From: CAYLKK01 sp964412505
GTDB taxonomy: Bacteria > Pseudomonadota > Alphaproteobacteria > UBA3830 > CAYLKK01
Reading direction: 5' to 3'
Assembly: GCA_964412505.1 (NCBI GenBank)
Contig: CAYPOM010000008.1
Location: forward strand, 1-62,702
Length of the DNA stretch: 62,702 nt
The notes beneath the pieces were generated by a model. It did no database searches and had not been told where the DNA came from. It saw nothing but the letters and a program-made list of their open reading frames with translations. Shown piece by piece: positions 26,199 through 34,757 of this stretch. The first letter of the stretch is position 1. Each line of letters starts with the position of its first letter. Made by a program: the position numbers and the translations under genes.

Positions 26199-26900
26199 AT
26201 GGGATTCCTGAGCGAGTATGATATTCGTTATTTCGAGTCTATAGATAGTACTCATTCTTTTTGTCGTACAATTTCAACAGGAAATGTTGTGGTTTATGCT
26301 GGAGAACAAACGGCTGGGTATGGTAAACGCATGAGACCTTGGCTTTCTCCTTATGGGAATTTGTATGTATCTATTGCTGCTGATTTTAGCATTGTCACAT
26401 CTGATCTAAACTTTTTTTCTTTATTCGTATGCTGTGCTGTTCGCGATTTTTTAACGCATTACATCAGCAGTGAGGATGATTTAAAATTACATTGGCCGAA
26501 TGACGTATATTTAAACGGGAAAAAATTAAGCGGGATGCTTCTCGAAATCCCTTCTCATTCTCGGTGTATAATCAGTGTCGGCGTAAACACAACTGTGTTA
26601 CCTAAAGATAATAAAGACTCTTTTGCTTCTTTAAATATCGTTAAGGATAAGCGAGAATTGGTTCAAGAATTGATATTTGAAATAAGAAAATGGTACAATA
26701 AATTTATCACCAATAGAGATAATGTTGTCGACTATTGGAGAAAATGGATTTATGTTAGTAGCGACGAAGTGACAGTCTCATGTGGAAATAGCAAGATTGT
26801 CGGTGTCATTCAAGGCGTATCTGATAATGGCAGTTTGCTAGTTAAAGTCGCAAACGGTGATATAAAAAGTTTTGTAAGCGGAGACGTTTTCTCCGTGTAG
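26199..26900 (+). CDS. birA: biotin--[acetyl-CoA-carboxylase] ligase
   Basis: Attaches biotin to carboxylase BCCP. The ATG at 26199 is preferred over a GTG at 26193, which abuts the rpoZ stop. GEQTAGYGKRMRPWLSPYGN holds the biotin/adenylate-binding GxGRxxRxWxSP signature (GYGKRMRPW here). KLHWPNDVYLNGKKLSGMLLE holds the catalytic-lysine region. There is no N-terminal HTH, so it is a mono-functional class I ligase and not a repressor. A short C-terminal SH3-like domain (GVIQGVSDNGSLLVKV) is present. It is second in the rpoZ operon. Confidence 0.93.
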   Translation: MGFLSEYDIRYFESIDSTHSFCRTISTGNVVVYAGEQTAGYGKRMRPWLSPYGNLYVSIAADFSIVTSDLNFFSLFVCCAVRDFLTHYISSEDDLKLHWPNDVYLNGKKLSGMLLEIPSHSRCIISVGVNTTVLPKDNKDSFASLNIVKDKRELVQELIFEIRKWYNKFITNRDNVVDYWRKWIYVSSDEVTVSCGNSKIVGVIQGVSDNGSLLVKVANGDIKSFVSGDVFSV

Positions 26901-26923
26901 TGTTCGTTTTTCGGAGAATTTTT

Positions 26924-28600
26924 ATGGAAAGTAATTCTTTATCTAAACTAAAAGGATTGCATGTTATTACATTCGGCGGTTGTTCTATTGGGATGAGTTT
27001 GTACGCTTATATTTGCGATGATGAATGGATCGTCGTTGATATGGGAGTTGGGTTCGAAAATGGATCTAGTCGAAATGTGTTAGTAGCAGATCCTTCAATC
27101 TTAGTTGATGTAAAGCACAAAATTAAAGGTATAGTTTTAACTCATATGCATGAAGATCATATCGGTGCACTACCATATTTTCTTCCGCTACTAGAAGAAG
27201 GTACACCAGTTTATGGAATGCCTATAGTTTGTGAAATGGTTAAAGAAAAGCTTTTGGATTTTGGTGTTAAATATTCGAATTTAAACATAGTCAAAGAACA
27301 TGTTGATTTAAAAATTGGGAAATTCAATGTTAAGTATATTCCTGTCGCCCACTCAACTCCTGAATCTTGTTCATTAGAAATTACCACAAAGTATGGTACT
27401 GTCGTACATTCTGGAGATTGGAGATTCGATGATCGACCTGTCCTCGGCTCTACTACAAATAAATCAGACTTTGAAACGATTGGGAAAAAAGATGTTTTGG
27501 CGTTTATTTGCGACTCTACTAATGTACATAAAAATACACCTATGGGTAGTGAAGAAAATGTTCGTAAGAATTTAGCAGAGTTACTAAAAAGTTTACATGG
27601 AAGAGGTGTAGCAATTACGTGTTTCGCATCAAACTTAGCAAGAATCGAGTCATGTTACTTAGCTGCAAAAGCAAGCGGAAGGCAAATGGCAATTATGGGA
27701 AGGTCCTTATCAAGAGTCGAGAAAATAGCGAAAGCTACTGGATATTTGAAAGATGTTCCTCAATTTTTAACAGAAAAGCAAGCAGCTAAATTAAAACCAT
27801 CTGAGGTCTTGATGGTTTGCACTGGTAGCCAAGGTGAAACGAATGCAGCTTTATCCAAATTAGCTTACGGATCAAGGAATATCGAGTATAAATTAAAAAG
27901 AGGAGACGCTCTTATTTTTTCATCGAGAACGATTCCTGGGAATGAAAAAGCTGTTATTGCAATGCAGGGTGCGTTCATAAGTAGAGGCATTGAGATTATA
28001 AACGATGTAGATTCAGAAATTCATGCATCTGGGCATGCAAGTTCTAGCGAAATAAAAGAAATGTATGATTTGCTAAAACCAAACTGCGTTATTCCAGTTC
28101 ATGGCGAATTAGGAAATTTACATAACCATGCATCTATGGCTATTGAATACGGGATCAAGAACTCTATCGTTCCACAAGAAGGAGCTATAATTAGATTAAA
28201 AAAGGATGATTTTGAAATTGTTGATGTATTAGATGTAAAAACGTTATTAGTAGATGGCAGACAGTTAGTTCCGGTAGATGGAGCAATTTGTAAAGAAAGA
28301 GAAAATTTGCTAGAAGCTGGCGTTGTAGTCGCGTCAGTTACATTGAATAAAAAAACAAAGAAAATTCATTGTGATGATTTCTCTTTTGTTGGTGTGTTTG
28401 AAAAAGATGAACATGATGAGAAAAGAGATGTCCAGTCTGACATAATCGCTGGAATCGGTTTAATTGGAGCAAATGGGAAAGAGTTTCATTACTCAGAAAA
28501 AAATGTTGAGAAGGAAGTTACAAAGATTATACGAAATGTTTTAGCTGACATGCGAGGGATTGATCCTACTGTCATAGTTCATGTTATAAATGTAAGATAG
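26924..28600 (+). CDS. rnj: ribonuclease J
   Basis: A 558-aa metallo-beta-lactamase/beta-CASP nuclease with 5'-3' exo- and endonuclease activity on RNA. The ATG at 26924 is chosen because CGGAG lies nine bases upstream. The upstream GTG at 26900 lacks such a site. The zinc motif is LTHMHEDHIGALPYF (HxHxDH). Further metal ligands lie in VAHSTPESC, VVHSGDWRFDD and VIPVHGELGNLHNHA. FSSRTIPGNEKAV is in the beta-CASP part. It is common in alphaproteobacteria beside birA, and tatD starts three bases after its stop. Confidence 0.95.
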   Translation: MESNSLSKLKGLHVITFGGCSIGMSLYAYICDDEWIVVDMGVGFENGSSRNVLVADPSILVDVKHKIKGIVLTHMHEDHIGALPYFLPLLEEGTPVYGMPIVCEMVKEKLLDFGVKYSNLNIVKEHVDLKIGKFNVKYIPVAHSTPESCSLEITTKYGTVVHSGDWRFDDRPVLGSTTNKSDFETIGKKDVLAFICDSTNVHKNTPMGSEENVRKNLAELLKSLHGRGVAITCFASNLARIESCYLAAKASGRQMAIMGRSLSRVEKIAKATGYLKDVPQFLTEKQAAKLKPSEVLMVCTGSQGETNAALSKLAYGSRNIEYKLKRGDALIFSSRTIPGNEKAVIAMQGAFISRGIEIINDVDSEIHASGHASSSEIKEMYDLLKPNCVIPVHGELGNLHNHASMAIEYGIKNSIVPQEGAIIRLKKDDFEIVDVLDVKTLLVDGRQLVPVDGAICKERENLLEAGVVVASVTLNKKTKKIHCDDFSFVGVFEKDEHDEKRDVQSDIIAGIGLIGANGKEFHYSEKNVEKEVTKIIRNVLADMRGIDPTVIVHVINVR

Positions 28601-28602
28601 TT

Positions 28603-29424
28603 ATGCTAATTGACTCACATTGCCATTTCGATATAAGCAAGTATGCAAATCATCACTCTTTCTCAGGGTTTGATAGTAATTTTCATAGCAATGAAAATAT
28701 ATTAGAAAGAGCAAGAAAGAGTGGTATCACTCACATACTCGCAATTGGTACAGATATAGATGATAGTAAAGATGTTATTGATTTAGCGTGTAATTATGAA
28801 TCTAAAGATTTGAAGATTTATGCTGCAGTTGGTATTCACCCTGATAATGCAAAAAAAACTGTAGAAAATTTTGGAATTGAAAAGTGTATCTGTAAGCTTA
28901 AAAAAATATCAGAAAAAGCAATAGCTATCGGTGAATTTGGGCTAGACTACAGAAATGGCAATATAGATAAAGGTGAACAATTTAATGTTTTCGAAGCACA
29001 AATGGATTTAGCTAAGAATACTAAAAAACCTGTTGTTATACACAGCAGATATGCTGAAGATGATACTATTTCAGTATTACGAAAGTTTAATGGTACTGTT
29101 CATGGAATTATTCACTGTTTTTCTGGTTCTAAAGACTTTGCTCGAAAAAGCTTAGATCTAGGTTATTATATTTCTTTTTCAGGTATTATTACATTTAAGA
29201 ATGCCAGCGAATTAAGAGAAATAGCAAAAAATTATGTACCGAAGGATATGGTACTAGTTGAAACAGATGCGCCATTTTTAGCACCATCTCCTTATAGAGG
29301 TAAAATTAACGAACCAGCGTATGTAATTGAAACTGCAAAATGCTTAGCCAACGAAATAGGCGTTTCTTTCGATGAAATTTGTGTAATCACTTCACATAAT
29401 TTTTTTAGATTGTTTAGTCTTTGA
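28603..29424 (+). CDS. tatD: TatD-family metal-dependent hydrolase (DNase)
   Basis: A 273-aa TIM-barrel hydrolase. LIDSHCHFDISKY carries the HxH ligands. GEFGLDYRNG carries the Glu ligand. VIHSRYAEDDT, IHCFSG and VETDAPFLAPSPYRGKIN complete the metal site and the TatD C-terminal signature. Family members have 3'-5' DNase or RNase activity. It is translationally coupled to rnj (two-base gap) and to the following MBL hydrolase. The alphaproteobacterial order metG-tatD-MBL is seen here without metG. Confidence 0.93.
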   Translation: MLIDSHCHFDISKYANHHSFSGFDSNFHSNENILERARKSGITHILAIGTDIDDSKDVIDLACNYESKDLKIYAAVGIHPDNAKKTVENFGIEKCICKLKKISEKAIAIGEFGLDYRNGNIDKGEQFNVFEAQMDLAKNTKKPVVIHSRYAEDDTISVLRKFNGTVHGIIHCFSGSKDFARKSLDLGYYISFSGIITFKNASELREIAKNYVPKDMVLVETDAPFLAPSPYRGKINEPAYVIETAKCLANEIGVSFDEICVITSHNFFRLFSL

Positions 29425-29432
29425 GATATATT

Positions 29433-30206
29433 ATGTTAGTTACAGTTTTAGGATGTGGAGCGTCTGGTGGTGTCCCTCATATCTTGCATGGATATGGATT
29501 GTCTGATGCATCAAATGTAAAAAATCAGAGGACTAGATCGTCTATATTTATAGAATTGAATGGAATCAATATTCTAGTTGATGCTTCACCTGATTTACGT
29601 ACACAATTTTTAAGAGAAAACATAAAAAAAGTTGATGCAGTATTTTTGACTCATGAACATTTTGATCACACAAGTGGTTTGCCAGATTTGCGGCCTTTAA
29701 TATTAAATAGCTCTAAAATATGCAACTTATACTCAACAAAAAATGTACTTGCAGATGTAGAAAAAAGATTTGATTATTTGTTTGATACATATGAACATTC
29801 CAATGTTTATCCACCTATTTTTCATGCAATAGAATCTGAAAATAATATAACATTGAATATATCCAATTCTAATCTAACAGTAGAAATGATTCCTCTTTGG
29901 CATGGCTTTTCTTGGTGTACTGGATATAGATTTAAAAATTTCGCTTATATGACAGATGTAGTAGATATTCCAGATGTCTCTTTTGAGAAATTGTCAGGAG
30001 TTGATTACATCATTATAGATTGTCTATCTTTCCAACCTAAATTGTCACACGCGCATCTAGAAAAAATACTGATGTGGATAGATATTATAAAGCCAAAAAA
30101 AACATACTTAACTCATATGGATTTTTCGATGGACTATGATGACCTTTTTAATCGTTTGCCGGACAAAATTTATCCATGTTATGACGGATTAAAGCTAGTT
30201 TTTTAG
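29433..30206 (+). CDS. MBL-fold metallo-hydrolase (PhnP-like, COG1235)
   Basis: A 257-aa metallo-beta-lactamase-fold protein. The ATG at 29433 is preferred over an upstream TTG. VTVLGCGASGGVPHI followed by KNQRTRSSIFIEL and LVDASPDLRTQFL is the typical start of the PhnP/COG1235 group. The metal motif is LTHEHFDHTSGLPDLRPL (HxHxDH). Later ligands lie in PLWHGFSW, MTDV and YLTHMDFSMDYDD. It nearly always sits next to tatD in alphaproteobacteria. The substrate is unknown, possibly a cyclic phosphodiester. It is the last gene of the rpoZ operon. Confidence 0.88.
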   Translation: MLVTVLGCGASGGVPHILHGYGLSDASNVKNQRTRSSIFIELNGINILVDASPDLRTQFLRENIKKVDAVFLTHEHFDHTSGLPDLRPLILNSSKICNLYSTKNVLADVEKRFDYLFDTYEHSNVYPPIFHAIESENNITLNISNSNLTVEMIPLWHGFSWCTGYRFKNFAYMTDVVDIPDVSFEKLSGVDYIIIDCLSFQPKLSHAHLEKILMWIDIIKPKKTYLTHMDFSMDYDDLFNRLPDKIYPCYDGLKLVF

Positions 30207-30302
30207 ATTTCACTCATAACTCTTTTAAAAGCACAAAAGAAACAACTACTATAACTTGCAAGTTTTCTTTATTTAAGTACAGCAAACCTTATAGCCAAAC
30301 CA

Positions 30303-31748
30303 TTAATCCCGTGCAAGATCACCAAATTTAGTGAGATTACCATCAAAAAATAGTTTTATAGTCCCAATCGGTCCATGTCTTTGCTTAGCTAAAATCACTT
30401 CTGCTACATTATAAACCGCTGCCATTTCATTCTGCCAAGCTTTATGTTTTTCTGAATCTAAAGATGGCTCCTTTCTAGAAATATAGTATTCCTCTCTAAA
30501 TACAAACATTACAACATCAGCATCTTGTTCGATAGAACCTGATTCCCTCAAATCTGCAAGTTGAGGCCGTTTGTCTTCTCTTTGCTCGACTGCTCTTGAT
30601 AACTGAGACAGAGCTATTACAGGGACATCTAGTTCTTTTGCAATAGCCTTTAATGCCCGTGTAATTTCAGAAATTTCTTGTACCCTTCCGTTTCTAGTAT
30701 CATGAGCTTGCAATAATTGCAAATAATCTATAACTATTAAATCCAAGCCATGTTGTCTTTTTAATCTCCTAGCTTTCGTACGCAAAGCAGACGTCGTTAA
30801 AGCTGGCGTATCATCTATAAACAATGGAATTTTTACTAAGTTTCTACTTACATCGACCAGCCTTTGAAACTCATCTGCTTTAATTGCGCCTTTTCTAATT
30901 CTATGTGATGGAATTTTCGCTTCCTGCGCGATCAACCTAGTTGCCAACTGTTCAGATGACATTTCTAAAGAAAAAAATGCTACTTTTGCACCTTCTTTTT
31001 TCCCAAGCATGCTAGCTAAAGCAGCATTATAAGCAATATTAGTTGCTAAAGCAGTTTTTCCCATTGATGGGCGTCCAGCCAATATTATTAAATCTGATTT
31101 ATGTAATCCACCTAAATCATTATCTAAATCTCTTAATCCAGTAGTAATACCAGATAATCCATTACTATTTTCTCTCGCAGCTGCAGCTACAGAAATAGCC
31201 TCAGCTAGAGCTGTTTTAAATTCAACAAAACCACGTTCTGTCCCCCCTTGATTAAACAAAGAAAAAAGCTTCTCTTCTGCTTTTTCTATCTGTGAAATTG
31301 CACTATCTCGTATGTTGAATTCATTTGCATCGTAAATTATTGAATCGCCTATGTTTATTAGCTCTCTTCTTAAATATAATTCATATATTAATTTACCATA
31401 GTCGTACAAGCTATTTAAGCTAGTTACACAATCAACTAATTTTACTAAATACTCACCACCGCCAATAGAACTCAATTCCGCTGATTTTTCAAAAAATGCA
31501 CGTAGAGTTATTGGATCTGCGACTAAATTCTGTTCAATTAATGTTTTCGCTGCACTAAAAATTTTACCATGAATCGTAGAATAAAAATGTTTGCTTTCTA
31601 GAAATTCAGACACATTTTCGAAACAATTATTATTCAACAAGATCGCGCCAAGAAGAGACTGTTCTGCATCAAGATTGTATGGCAAAACTCTTGCATTATC
31701 TAGCTGAACTAAATTGCTACCCAAAGCAGCTTTCATTTGTTGCGACAT
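30303..31748 (-). CDS. dnaB: replicative DNA helicase DnaB
   Basis: The 5'-3' hexameric helicase of the replication fork. The ATG at 31748 is preceded by GGTGGAG with six bases of spacing, and a TTG at 31763 is less likely. The N-terminal primase-interacting domain begins LPYNLDAEQSLLGAILL. The RecA-like C-terminal domain has Walker A AGRPSMGKTALA (about residue 220), FFSLEMSSEQLATRL, and the Walker B-like LIVIDYLQLL. The C-terminal RHGPIGTIKLFFDGN is typical. It is convergent with the rpoZ operon. The usual alphaproteobacterial partner alr is elsewhere, at 3405. Confidence 0.95.
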   Translation of the reverse strand: MSQQMKAALGSNLVQLDNARVLPYNLDAEQSLLGAILLNNNCFENVSEFLESKHFYSTIHGKIFSAAKTLIEQNLVADPITLRAFFEKSAELSSIGGGEYLVKLVDCVTSLNSLYDYGKLIYELYLRRELINIGDSIIYDANEFNIRDSAISQIEKAEEKLFSLFNQGGTERGFVEFKTALAEAISVAAAARENSNGLSGITTGLRDLDNDLGGLHKSDLIILAGRPSMGKTALATNIAYNAALASMLGKKEGAKVAFFSLEMSSEQLATRLIAQEAKIPSHRIRKGAIKADEFQRLVDVSRNLVKIPLFIDDTPALTTSALRTKARRLKRQHGLDLIVIDYLQLLQAHDTRNGRVQEISEITRALKAIAKELDVPVIALSQLSRAVEQREDKRPQLADLRESGSIEQDADVVMFVFREEYYISRKEPSLDSEKHKAWQNEMAAVYNVAEVILAKQRHGPIGTIKLFFDGNLTKFGDLARD

Positions 31749-31893
31749 ATCTGACTCCACCAATATTTTTATGGATTTTTAGCACATGAAAATTATGAAG
31801 TCAATATGCGCGACAAACATAATATGTCACCAATTTTATTCTAATCAACCTCTTGCGGAAGTGAGGAGTATCTATCAAATTTTTTGGGATGAT

Positions 31894-31946
31894 GAGAAAC
31901 TTAGCGAAAATTAAAAAATAAGTATATAAAATATGCTAAGTTTCTC
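31894..31946. repeat. 12-bp perfect inverted repeat inside the IS5 relic
   Basis: GAGAAACTTAGC (31894-31905) and GCTAAGTTTCTC (31935-31946) are perfect inverted copies 29 bases apart. It may be a hairpin or the remains of another element's ends nested in the IS5 relic. Confidence 0.6.
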
Positions 31947-32050
31947 TAGATTATAGTCATTCTCCTATGAAAGAGCGACTAAGGGCCGACGACCTTGTAT
32001 GTCAATTGAAGCTTTGCAGAGGTATTGCACTCGCGGTTTTTTCATAGTAG

Positions 32051-32215
32051 AACGACTATATTACAAAATTGTCGGCAAAAAGAATCATTGTTGAACACGT
32101 CTTTGCTCAGCTCAAAAAATTTAAAATCTTAGATTCTATATACAGAAATCACAAACGTAAACTACACCTTAGATTCAATATAATATCAGGAATATATAAC
32201 CTAAGACTCTCTTAA
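32051..32215 (+). pseudogene. IS5-family transposase, C-terminal fragment
   Basis: Reading from 32051 the frame gives KLSAKRIIVEHVFAQLKKF, then ILDSIYRNHKRKLHLRFN and IISGIYNLRLS before a TAA at 32213. R-I-x-V-E-H-V-F-x-x-L-K-x-F carries the catalytic Glu of the DDE triad, and the LRFNxIxGIYNL end is characteristic of IS5-family (DDE_Tnp_4) transposases in rickettsial genomes. The N-terminal part with both Asp residues is missing, so the protein cannot be active. Confidence 0.8.
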
Positions 32216-32561
32216 CAAATAATAAAACAAAATTCTCACCAAAAACATATCATATCTTACACATAACACACTTTCGCAAGAGGTTTATTGATACAGAAGA
32301 TTTGAAACTTTGATTTAATGTATATTGAATTACTGAAATTATAATAGTAGTCACGAACATTTTTTTATTGTGATTAAATGATTTAAGTTAGAAATGTATG
32401 AAAAACACATATAATCGGTTTACTAAAGTTAGATGTAGTTTGTATGTTCTTTTGATTCACTATATACATGATTATAAATATCATACTTAGTTCTTCAATA
32501 TATATTTCAATATGCACGAAAATATGTAAAAATAGCGTCATATTCTGTGTGGAGATTTTTC

Positions 32562-33092
32562 ATGGAAACACCATTGATGCCAAAAGCAACAGCTTTGTGG
32601 CTTATAGATAATACTTGTTTAACATTCGATCAAATAGCAGATTTTTGCGGATTACATAAGATAGAAGTTCAAGCGATGGCAGATGAACAGAGTTCTTCGA
32701 ATCTAATTCCAGCAAATCCGATTGATAATGGACAGTTGACTAGTGAGGAGATAAAACGCTGTGAAATGAATCCTAAGGCTAATTTGCGTTTAAATGAACC
32801 ATATCAATTAAATATAAAAATGAAGGCAGAAAAGCGATATACTCCGCTTATTCGTAGGCATGATAGGCCTGGGGCAGTTTTATGGTTAATTAGGCATTAT
32901 CCAAAAATGGCAGATGAAACGATGGCAAAATTAGCGTCTACTACAAAAAAAATGGTTCAGTCTGTTAGAGACAGAACGCACAAAAATATGAATGAATTAA
33001 CGCCAAAAGATCCAGTATTTCTAGGTTTTTGTACTCAAATTGAATTAAATGCTGAAGTAGATAAAATAAAAGATTTGGAAATTGAAGAATAA
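32562..33092 (+). CDS. trcR: TrcR-type cell-cycle transcriptional regulator (DUF1013)
   Basis: An alphaproteobacterial transcriptional regulator family that associates with RNA polymerase. TGGAG lies seven bases before the ATG at 32562, which I prefer over the GTG at 32547. MPKATALWLIDNTCLTFDQIADFCGLH is the conserved N-terminal half with a helix-turn-helix feel. RHDRPGAVLWLIRHYPKMAD and SVRDRTHKNMNELTPKDPV (about residues 110-155) are the conserved second half. The length of about 176 aa is normal. The aminopeptidase gene may begin 11 bases inside its end. Confidence 0.9.
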   Translation: METPLMPKATALWLIDNTCLTFDQIADFCGLHKIEVQAMADEQSSSNLIPANPIDNGQLTSEEIKRCEMNPKANLRLNEPYQLNIKMKAEKRYTPLIRRHDRPGAVLWLIRHYPKMADETMAKLASTTKKMVQSVRDRTHKNMNELTPKDPVFLGFCTQIELNAEVDKIKDLEIEE

Positions 33093-34728
33093 GTGTATTT
33101 TATCATCAGTAAACTCTCCGTATAAATATGGCATAATACCATGTGGATATGTCAGTAGTTTTGTCCAAGCTACTGACTGTGCTTTTTCAGCGGGTTTTTG
33201 CATCGAATTTTGCGGTAATAAAGCTGTTTTTGTCGATGGAAGATATAAAGTTGAGGCGAATAGAAAACTTAGTAATCTTGGCTTTGACGTTTTAAATTTA
33301 TCATATAAAGACATATCAGATTGGGTACTAAATAATGTTCCGCAAAATGAAAATATTTATTTTTCTCCTCATGAATTTTCTCCAGTAGAAATAGAAAATT
33401 TTGAGAAAATAATATCAAGAAAGCTACTAGCGATAGATATTAATTCTAATCCAACTCGAAGCACATGCGAATTATTTTTTGTAGAAGGGTATAAATTTAG
33501 TTCTAATTTTGAAAGGATTCAGTATATCTTCGAACAGTATAAAATTGACTATTACTTGCTTTGTGATTGTTTATCTATAGCATGGCTTTTAAATATAAGG
33601 GCATATAATGGTGCTATAAATACTCCAGTACTTTTATGTAGAGCTATTATCAATAAAAATGCAGAAGTTACGCTATATGCAGAAAATGATATAAGCAATC
33701 CAGAATTACTATGCAGCCAATTATCAAATGTAGAAATAAAGAATATTACTGCATTAGAGAATGATTTGAATAATATAAAAAATATAGCAACAGATTTTTC
33801 AGAAATTCCATACTATATACAACAAAAAGCGAAATTTAAAAATATAAAAAACCCTTGTCTTGTAGAAAAATGTATTAAAACTGATGAGCAAATTAAAAAT
33901 ATAAAATATACAAATATTTTAGATTCTGTTGCTGTTGTAAAATTTATGAATTGGGTGTATGCGCAAGAAGAAATATCAGAATATTCTGCGTCGCAAAAAA
34001 TCGATTGGTTGAGGTCTAAATTGCCAAACTATATCTGTAAAAGCTTTGAAAATATTATAGCTATCGATGAAAATTCAGCAGAGATTCACCACCATACAGA
34101 TTATTTAGAAGACATGATAAGGCCATTCAACGTTTTACTATTCGATACTGGAGGACAGTATAAAAAAGGGACGACTGATGTAACTAGAACAATATGTAAA
34201 AATCCATCGAAAAAATTCAAGTATTATTATACATTGGTTCTAAAAGGACATATAAATCTATTCTTATGCGAATTCGATAAAAATACAAGATCATCAGAAT
34301 TAGATAAAATAGCTAGACTGCCGCTAGTAAATATTGGTGCAGATTATCCACATGGCACGGGGCATGGTATCGGATACGTTAGTCATGTGCATGAGCCTTA
34401 TGTAGGTTTGTCGTCTATCGATATGGAGATACCGTTGCAAAAAAACATGGTATTTTCTAATGAACCCGGGTATTACGAAAGTGGAGAATTCGGAATAAGA
34501 ATCGAAAATTCTATGGCCGTTATAGATGCTGAAAATAGCAAATTAAAATTCGAGCCTCTTACATTAGTTCCATATGATATAAATTTAATAGATATGGAAA
34601 TGCTTTCACAAATCGAAAAAAATTGGCTGACAACATATCATAAACAAGTATATTCTAATTTGAGTGAATTTTTATCTCCTGAAGAAAATATGTTTTTAGA
34701 GAAACTTTGTTCATTAGAATATAATTAA
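33082..34728 (+). CDS. Xaa-Pro aminopeptidase (M24B family)
   Basis: A cytoplasmic metallopeptidase that removes an N-terminal residue before proline. The best start is a TTG at 33082 overlapping trcR by 11 bases, since no ATG is available for this N-terminus. Residues about 1-270 form the creatinase-like N-terminal domains (CAFSAGFCIEF, VFVDGRYKVEA). The pita-bread domain carries all five metal ligands: FDTGGQYKKGTTDVTRT (two Asp), HGTGHGIGYV (His), SNEPGYYESGEFG (Glu) and GIRIENS (Glu). At 548 aa it is slightly shorter than the usual 590-610 aa. Confidence 0.88.
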   Translation: MKNKCILSSVNSPYKYGIIPCGYVSSFVQATDCAFSAGFCIEFCGNKAVFVDGRYKVEANRKLSNLGFDVLNLSYKDISDWVLNNVPQNENIYFSPHEFSPVEIENFEKIISRKLLAIDINSNPTRSTCELFFVEGYKFSSNFERIQYIFEQYKIDYYLLCDCLSIAWLLNIRAYNGAINTPVLLCRAIINKNAEVTLYAENDISNPELLCSQLSNVEIKNITALENDLNNIKNIATDFSEIPYYIQQKAKFKNIKNPCLVEKCIKTDEQIKNIKYTNILDSVAVVKFMNWVYAQEEISEYSASQKIDWLRSKLPNYICKSFENIIAIDENSAEIHHHTDYLEDMIRPFNVLLFDTGGQYKKGTTDVTRTICKNPSKKFKYYYTLVLKGHINLFLCEFDKNTRSSELDKIARLPLVNIGADYPHGTGHGIGYVSHVHEPYVGLSSIDMEIPLQKNMVFSNEPGYYESGEFGIRIENSMAVIDAENSKLKFEPLTLVPYDINLIDMEMLSQIEKNWLTTYHKQVYSNLSEFLSPEENMFLEKLCSLEYN

Positions 34729-34757
34729 ATTATCAGCTTAATTCATTCTTTTGTTTT

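Larger units (their letters stand above)
31847..32285 (+). mobile_element. decayed IS5-family element with terminal inverted repeats
   Basis: AACCTCTTGCGGAAGTG at 31847-31863 and CACTTTCGCAAGAGGTT at 32269-32285 are inverted copies with one mismatch in 17. They enclose about 440 bases, with the end of an IS5-type transposase near the right side. This is far shorter than an intact IS5 element, so the interior has been deleted. No target-site duplication could be recognised. It lies between dnaB and trcR, where the rest of the 780-base gap (31764-31846 and 32286-32561) shows no gene. Confidence 0.7.

Noticed and set aside
30207..30302. Terminator between the MBL hydrolase gene and dnaB
   Set aside because: AACTTGCAAGTT followed by T-rich sequence is a very short palindrome with almost no loop, too weak to call.
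33045..33314. Minus-strand frame at the trcR/aminopeptidase junction
   Set aside because: It lies over the start of a gene with full M24 motifs downstream and has no support of its own.
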